Below are positions 58,820-64,000 of a stretch of DNA of 64,000 nucleotides, one piece after another. Below the pieces are notes generated by a model, which did no database searches, was not told the DNA's origin, and was given only the letters and a program-made list of their open reading frames with translations. The stretch covers positions 3,100,001 through 3,164,000 of the forward strand of contig NZ_JAUFQR010000001.1 of the NCBI RefSeq assembly GCF_030409875.1, in the 5' to 3' direction. Origin of the DNA: Chryseobacterium tructae (lineage in GTDB: Bacteria; Bacteroidota; Bacteroidia; Flavobacteriales; Weeksellaceae). Numbering within the stretch: the first letter of the stretch is position 1; every line of letters begins with the position of its first letter. The translations under genes and the position numbers were made by a program.

Positions 58820-58847
58820 TTATGAAGTTTTTATTTTCCAGGCTGTA
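58551..58847. repeat. 297-bp duplicated toxin-leader segment, copy 2
   Basis: This is the second copy of 56718-57014. Here the 3' end of the immunity-like gene 58806-59363 is complete and in frame, so this copy is probably the parent arrangement. Confidence 0.92.
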
Positions 58848-59363
58848 TTCCAGAGTTTGGGCATCTCCTGTTAGTTTATCTTTGTATAAAAATTTAACGA
58901 TATCCCCTTGTCGCCACATTTTTTCAAATTTCAGTTTCTCGAAGGGATATGTTTTTTGCAGCAGCTTTTGCTCTTTCAGATCCACTACCCAAACACTACG
59001 CTGTCTTAAGACAAAAAGTTTATCGTCCCAGAAGTTGTTTTCAATAAAAGTATTATTTGTTCCTATCTCTGCATCATACTTTTTCAAGCTAAGATCATGG
59101 GTATTCATGGTAATCAGGCCATAAGGGATAAATACAAATGCTCCATCTCCGGATTCAAGTTTAAATTTTTCTAAATCTGCTTCCAGTCCACATCCTTTTC
59201 CTTCATAGTCTAAAAGAGGATTCATCAACAAATTATCATCAACATACAACCTGAATCTCCATAAAGTAAATCCATAAAAGGGTTCATCAAATTCTGTTGC
59301 AATCAGTTTGATGTTTTTGAATTCAGATTCAAAAGTGTGGGGTCTATCTAATGCTAAGAACAT
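58806..59363 (-). CDS. Tandem immunity-like protein B
   Basis: The 185-residue cytoplasmic product is a paralogue of the adjacent protein 59370-59933. They share the pattern F-x(3)-FK/HDI-x-LI-TE-DEP-YG and the segment GAFVFIPYGLI / GKFVFIPYGLL, and the KLFEKMW-type end. No named family is recognised. Two paralogues placed directly after a toxin C-terminus look like an expanded immunity set. Its last 14 bases overlap orphan toxin 2. Confidence 0.65.
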   Translation of the reverse strand: MFLALDRPHTFESEFKNIKLIATEFDEPFYGFTLWRFRLYVDDNLLMNPLLDYEGKGCGLEADLEKFKLESGDGAFVFIPYGLITMNTHDLSLKKYDAEIGTNNTFIENNFWDDKLFVLRQRSVWVVDLKEQKLLQKTYPFEKLKFEKMWRQGDIVKFLYKDKLTGDAQTLEYSLENKNFINDVV

Positions 59364-59369
59364 AAAATG

Positions 59370-59933
59370 TTATAATGTATTTGTGCTTTCAAAAGCATAA
59401 GTTTCCGTATTAAAAATTAAAGTATCGTTCTTATCAAGCTCTTTATCTTTATATAAAAAATATATTTTGTTTTTTACAATCCACATTTTTTCAAATACTA
59501 ATTTTTGATAAGGATAAATCTCTTCAATAAATCTATTCTTTACCATGTCAACAATACAAATGACTCTTTGGTTTAAGACGATAAGAAAATCATTTAAAAA
59601 CAGATTAGAAATAAATTTATTATTATAATTCTCAATTGTTTTATCATATTTTTTGAGCTCCTGATTTTCAGTATTTAATACTAAAAGACCATATGGAATG
59701 AATACAAACTTTCCATTTGATGATTCTAAAACAAAATTTTCAAGGTTTTCCGGGAGTCCAAAAAACTTATTCTCATAGTTTAAATACTCATGGTGAAATA
59801 CTGTACCATTTATATATAATCTACATTTCCAAATTTCATATCCGTAATGAGGCTCATCCAGCTCCGTTGTTATAAGCTGAATATCATGAAATTTGGATTT
59901 AAACACCTGTGGTTGATATGGATCTATGGACAT
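59370..59933 (-). CDS. Tandem immunity-like protein A
   Basis: The 187-residue product is a paralogue of 58806-59363 (six-base gap) and has no signal peptide. Its start overlaps the stop of the large toxin by ten bases, so it is translationally coupled and is the best candidate for that toxin's immunity protein. Shared motifs include TELDEPHYGYEIWKCRLYING and KFVFIPYGLLVLNT. Confidence 0.68.
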   Translation of the reverse strand: MSIDPYQPQVFKSKFHDIQLITTELDEPHYGYEIWKCRLYINGTVFHHEYLNYENKFFGLPENLENFVLESSNGKFVFIPYGLLVLNTENQELKKYDKTIENYNNKFISNLFLNDFLIVLNQRVICIVDMVKNRFIEEIYPYQKLVFEKMWIVKNKIYFLYKDKELDKNDTLIFNTETYAFESTNTL

Positions 59934-62900
59934 AATATTGTCGTTGCTTTATTTCTTTTATAAATTTGATAGGCCTCTACTGTTTTATCCAGTTTACCTG
60001 ATTTTTCTGCATTTTTAAAATACTTCAATCTATTACCCGTTTTATCTGCATTGATATAATCTACAATATCGTCTGCTACATTTTTAGGCAATTTATTTAA
60101 ACTATTTTGTAATTCTGTTACAACACCTTTTCCTTCTATTATACATTTTCTCCATTGTCCATTAACTTTTTGTAATGCTTCAATTTCTTTAAAATAAGTA
60201 ACATCAATATCTTGTAATTTTTTAGAAAATTCAATCTGTTCGCCGGAAAGATTCACATTTTTCTTAAACCAAGGTGCCACATCTCCTATTTTTAAATCTA
60301 CATCAGTAGCTTTATTACTCATTTTAAAAGAAAAATAATAATCACCATCATTCATATCTGTAGCCAACATACGAGAGTCATAAGTATAACCAAGTCATCA
60401 ACGCCTTCTCCGTTTTGGAGAATAGGACTACCAAAACCACCTCCAAGACTCGGCCTATTTTGAAACCTATCTATTCTTAAATTGTATTCACTTCCTTTAA
60501 CCGTTTGATTAATTTTACTAAAACCACTAAATGGAGGCCAGCCATCATTTAATTTTTCTCTTTTAAAATAATTAAATAATTCATCCCACTTTCCTTCACC
60601 CCAAAGTTTATATGCTATTTTATATTGTTCATCAGTCGCAGTAAATGTTTTTATAAAATCATCATATTTTACATTTTTGTAAACAGCATCTACAAGTTTA
60701 TCTACAATTCCCAGAGCTTTCCAAACCTGCTCTTGTTTAGTAACCAACTCTCTCTCTGCTGTAGACAGATTATCAAGATTCGTAGTAAGTGTTTTCCATT
60801 CAAGATATTTAGCAGTCAATAGATCTCTTAATCCTTTATTCTCCTGCAATAATTTTTTTGTAGTCTGAGGAAGACTGCTTATAAACTTATATCCACCAAC
60901 ACTAAGGTTTTTCACTCCGATAATCCCCATTCCAAGGTTATAAGCATTGATTGCTTTTCCTAGATTACTATCCGGATTTACAGTTTGTGTTGTAACAGCT
61001 ATATTTCCAACTGCTCCAGCCACTTCAGCCATTGCCCATGCACGGCGTATCCATGTCACTTTAGTTGCCAATGCAGCTCCTCCACTCAGATATATAGTAG
61101 CGATATCCAGTGTTGTAATAACACCTTTTTCAATATAATCATTACGTATTTTATCTTTGTTGTACTTCAGGAGTATAGCGGGAACAATATAATTACCATT
61201 ACCAAAATCATAACCATCTATTGCAGATTGTATTAAAGGGATTTTATCTGCATTTGGTATCATAATTACAGGACTCAATGGTGAGATATCTGTAATCTTT
61301 TCTGTATTTTCCGTTTTAGACACTCCAGACTCATGGGCAGTCACCGGATTATGATGATACGTGGTGTAAACATCATATAAACCTATATTACCTGTTGACT
61401 CATCATAGACTCCGTTGTTATGTTTGGACGTATAGCTCTGATAGGTGATTGATGAAGTATCGCTAGAATAGTCTACAGGATTAAGGTTAATAACTCTTGA
61501 AGCAAAATTATCTGTTTCAGCTGGCCATCTATCGGTAATTGATGCCGGATATTTGTTAAACATAGACACCAATACCCCCATAAAATTGGTGTAATTATTA
61601 CCTCCATAAAGAATAATCCTATCCTGTAAATGACTGACAAGATTTTTGATTAATTCATTATTATTGTTTTCTAAAAGAATATAGAAGGTCTTGAAATTTT
61701 CTGTTTTAATAGAGGCAGCAAGTCTTACAATAGCGGATTCCTGATCGTCTTTTATGGTACTGTCGTATCCTAATTTTTTAATTAATTTTTCGATCTCTGT
61801 ATAAGACAATAATCTTAATGAACAATCATCTACATTTTTAATAGTCTCAACAAGTAATGGTTTGTCATTAGAATCAATGATCTCACGAAGTTTGTTATAT
61901 CCGTTATTAATAGCAACTACATCTTGCCTACACAAATATCATCAGAGATAACACTACTTCCTGAACCATCCAAACAAGGTACAGTATTCAAATACTTAAT
62001 AGAGTTGGCATCTGTAACTTGAGTAAGATCAAAGCCTTTTTTATCTTTAATATAATTCCAGAAAGTCGTATAGTTTTTATTGTATCCACAAGTTCCATAA
62101 TTCCAGAATAATGTAATTGCAGGATTCTTTGTTTTTTCTTGTTGTGAAAGCAGGGTAATGGCAAGTGGCTCAGATATTCCTTTAGCATAATAACCATTTT
62201 TACCATTTCTGTTTTCCCAATAATAATCTGTTCTTTCTGAGCAGTCGTTGTTTTTACACATGGCAATTCCATGAACTGCTCCATTTGGAGTTTTCACATC
62301 ACCAGAAAGATAAATACTCGATCCACTAAATTTAAACGGCTCCCATTCTGGTGTCAATTGAGTGCCTGAAAACTCTCCCGCACTCTGCCCCTGGAACGCA
62401 TACAGCTTAAATGCCGGATCATTGACCTGTTTCCAATCCAGATGAGAAAGTTCTTCTCCTGGAGTATAATCCATCAATAGATTCGTTCCTTTTTCCGGAG
62501 TTCCGTAGGCTTTCCAAGGATGTTCTAGCTTGAATACACCGTGTCCTAATTCGTGGGCACCTGTCTTAGCTGGGCTATTTCCATATACATAACCGAATTG
62601 GCCATTCAGGCGCATATATCCACTCTGTCCGGTTGAAGATTTTTTATCTGTTACAAACAGTACATATCTTGCATCAGTACCTTTGTACAGACTATTGATC
62701 TGCTGCTGCTGAGGGCTGTAAGTACTCATCAGTTCAGAATCTTTACTATCAATAGTATCTCCGCTTACTATAGCACTGATATCCAGGACAGGTTCGTGCT
62801 TCACATTGAATTTGACTCCAATTTTATTGTAAATCTGATTCAGTTTTGAGCTTTGTGCCTGTAGATTAGACTGTGAAGCGGCATCCAGCGGAACCAAACT

Positions 62901-64000
62901 CACATTGATATCTTCAGGGCTCAGGTGTACAAGACGGAAACTTCCAATTACTTTTTGCTTGGAGTTACTATCTTTTGGCATCAATACCGCAATCACCTCT
63001 TCCTCTGCATAATCAAATGTACCCGCAAGTTTTAACTGATAGTTTCTTTCTGCAGCTGTTTTATTAAGCTCTGTAGCTTCAATAGCTTTTCCTGTTCCTA
63101 AGGTTTTAAAGATGATTTTTCCATCTTTAAGGGAAGGATCTGAAATACTTACTTTCGCATCAAACAGTTCTGTCTGCTTATTAACGGTAGCCTTATAAGG
63201 AACATATATGGTATTGTTCTCTGCATCTTTTACAGAAGGATATTTGGATGTCGGAAGCTTTGTTTTTTCTGGTGTATCATACGCAAACTTACCTGCAGCG
63301 TCTTCTTTCCATTCTATTTTGATTCCTTTCGCGGTATATTGGTTGACAGCAGCACTACTTCCACTGCCGGAAACTCCGTCTGTATTGGTTGAATTGGACG
63401 CTCCTCCTTCAGCAACCTTGCCTGTTTTGGTAACATTTCCATTTTCATCTACCGTCCAGATATTTCCGTCTTTATCCTTAATTTCATAATCTTTTCCGCC
63501 CGGATGATCCTCCTGACTTGGAGACCCGCCATTACCGGAATCTCCATAAATTGTAATTTTTCCCGGAGGTGGCGTTGCCGTATATTTAATATCTACAATT
63601 GTATAATCTACGGTAATCTCTTTGATTCCTGCATCTCCAAAAGTTTCTCCTAGCCCGCCGGAAGCATAATGTACAGCGGTTTCATTCGGATCATATGTGG
63701 TCTCAACAGTTCCTTCAATCAGTTTTTTATCTGTATTGAGCTTAATGTTTGTAAAAATTACCTTGATTCTTGTATCGGCTAAATAAGGAACTTCAATGAA
63801 ACCTGTTCCTGTATAAATACCATTGCTCCCTTGGGCTGATAATACCGTTACCGGGAAATCTCCGGCTGTAAATACTTCATTATTCCCCAACATGGTCTGC
63901 AATGGACTTTTATTGGCAATATCCACTGCCGGCATGATACCGCACTGATAATTATTGTTTGAAGAACTGCCATCTGTTGTGAAAAACTGAATTCCACTAT
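59924..64000 (-). pseudogene. Very large polymorphic toxin, 5' part beyond the window; HELGH peptidase domain and TNT-like tip; two single-base frameshifts
   Basis: The gene runs off the right edge, since the frame is still open at 64000. It carries GAHELGHGVFKLEHPW (HExxH at 62541-62555), a zinc peptidase motif that may cleave the toxin free. Hydrophobic helices near 60.9-61.1 kb precede the tip. The tip (60230-60550) resembles TNT, the NAD+ glycohydrolase of tuberculosis necrotizing toxin: DGWPPFSGF, LRIDRF, GGGFGSPI and VAPWF in order. About 100 further residues follow, to the end. Breaks lie near 61931-61936 and 60390-60391, and one base each restores the frame. The TNT call is by pattern only. 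Confidence 0.65.

Noticed and set aside
55120..63935. Prophage or conjugative element as the source of the toxin region
   Set aside because: No capsid, tail, integrase, relaxase or transposase gene was found. The domains are those of secreted polymorphic toxins.
1..64000. CRISPR array
   Set aside because: No regularly spaced short direct repeats with unique spacers were seen. The repeats found are pairs or gene-internal domain repeats.

Overview
The window looks like a chromosomal segment of a flavobacterium (Bacteroidota, most like Chryseobacterium). It is AT-rich, has type IX secretion (T9SS) type A sorting domains, PKD, SprB-like and FN3 surface proteins, DUF6443/RHS proteins, GxxExxY and DUF7009 proteins, and promoters of the TTG-N19-TAnnTTTG type, seen best upstream of a tRNA-Ser gene.

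Layout. (1) 0.1-10.5 kb is a molybdenum cofactor and Mo-oxidoreductase cluster. moaC, mobA and moeB-rhodanese are on the plus strand. On the minus strand are tauE, moaD, moaE (frame broken), fdhD, a GxxExxY gene flanked by direct repeats, a DUF7009 gene, a YdeP/FdhF-type oxidoreductase, a small sulfite-oxidase-fold secreted protein, a bestrophin-like channel and a DUF488 gene. moaA and moeA are not in the window. (2) 10.6-31.4 kb is ordinary chromosome with redox, stress, resistance and regulatory genes: DyP peroxidase, DUF1062, EamA permease, serine hydrolase, YcaQ-like, AhpD-like, AraC, an HxlR/nitroreductase/LLM flavoenzyme unit with a clear double operator, class II cyclic nucleotide phosphodiesterase, a TPR-Arr (rifamycin ADP-ribosyltransferase) fusion, AraC plus a Tet-like MFS pump, a LytS/LytTR pair and an SMP-30 protein. 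(3) 31.4-33.2 kb holds two nearly identical tRNA-Ser(UGA) units flanking a secreted HExxH protein. (4) 33.5-64 kb is an accessory toxin and surface-protein island, almost all on the minus strand. It contains an Imm33-like gene, an ankyrin gene, an operon of a T9SS beta-propeller-like protein, two RHS proteins and an overlapping CPBP membrane protein, an Imm1-like gene, a four-gene FN3/SprB-like T9SS/PKD/outer-membrane-barrel operon, and a polymorphic-toxin locus. That locus has a very large toxin running off the right edge, with an HELGH peptidase motif and a TNT-like NADase tip, two tandem immunity paralogues, and two orphan toxin cassettes that share a duplicated 297-bp leader but carry different toxin ends, each followed by its own candidate immunity gene.

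The most interesting system is this island: full-length toxin, then tandem immunity genes, then leader-duplicated orphan toxins with immunity genes, beside T9SS and RHS export-type operons. One orphan is an R-S-E ADP-ribosyltransferase whose catalytic STS motif is interrupted by an in-frame TAA.

Data quality. At least sixteen single-base frameshifts break otherwise intact genes. Every one is repaired by adding one base, many of them in short homopolymers. This looks like uncorrected sequencing error rather than decay, so broken genes are described as whole genes with the break noted. No CRISPR array, rRNA, prophage or recognisable transposase was seen.
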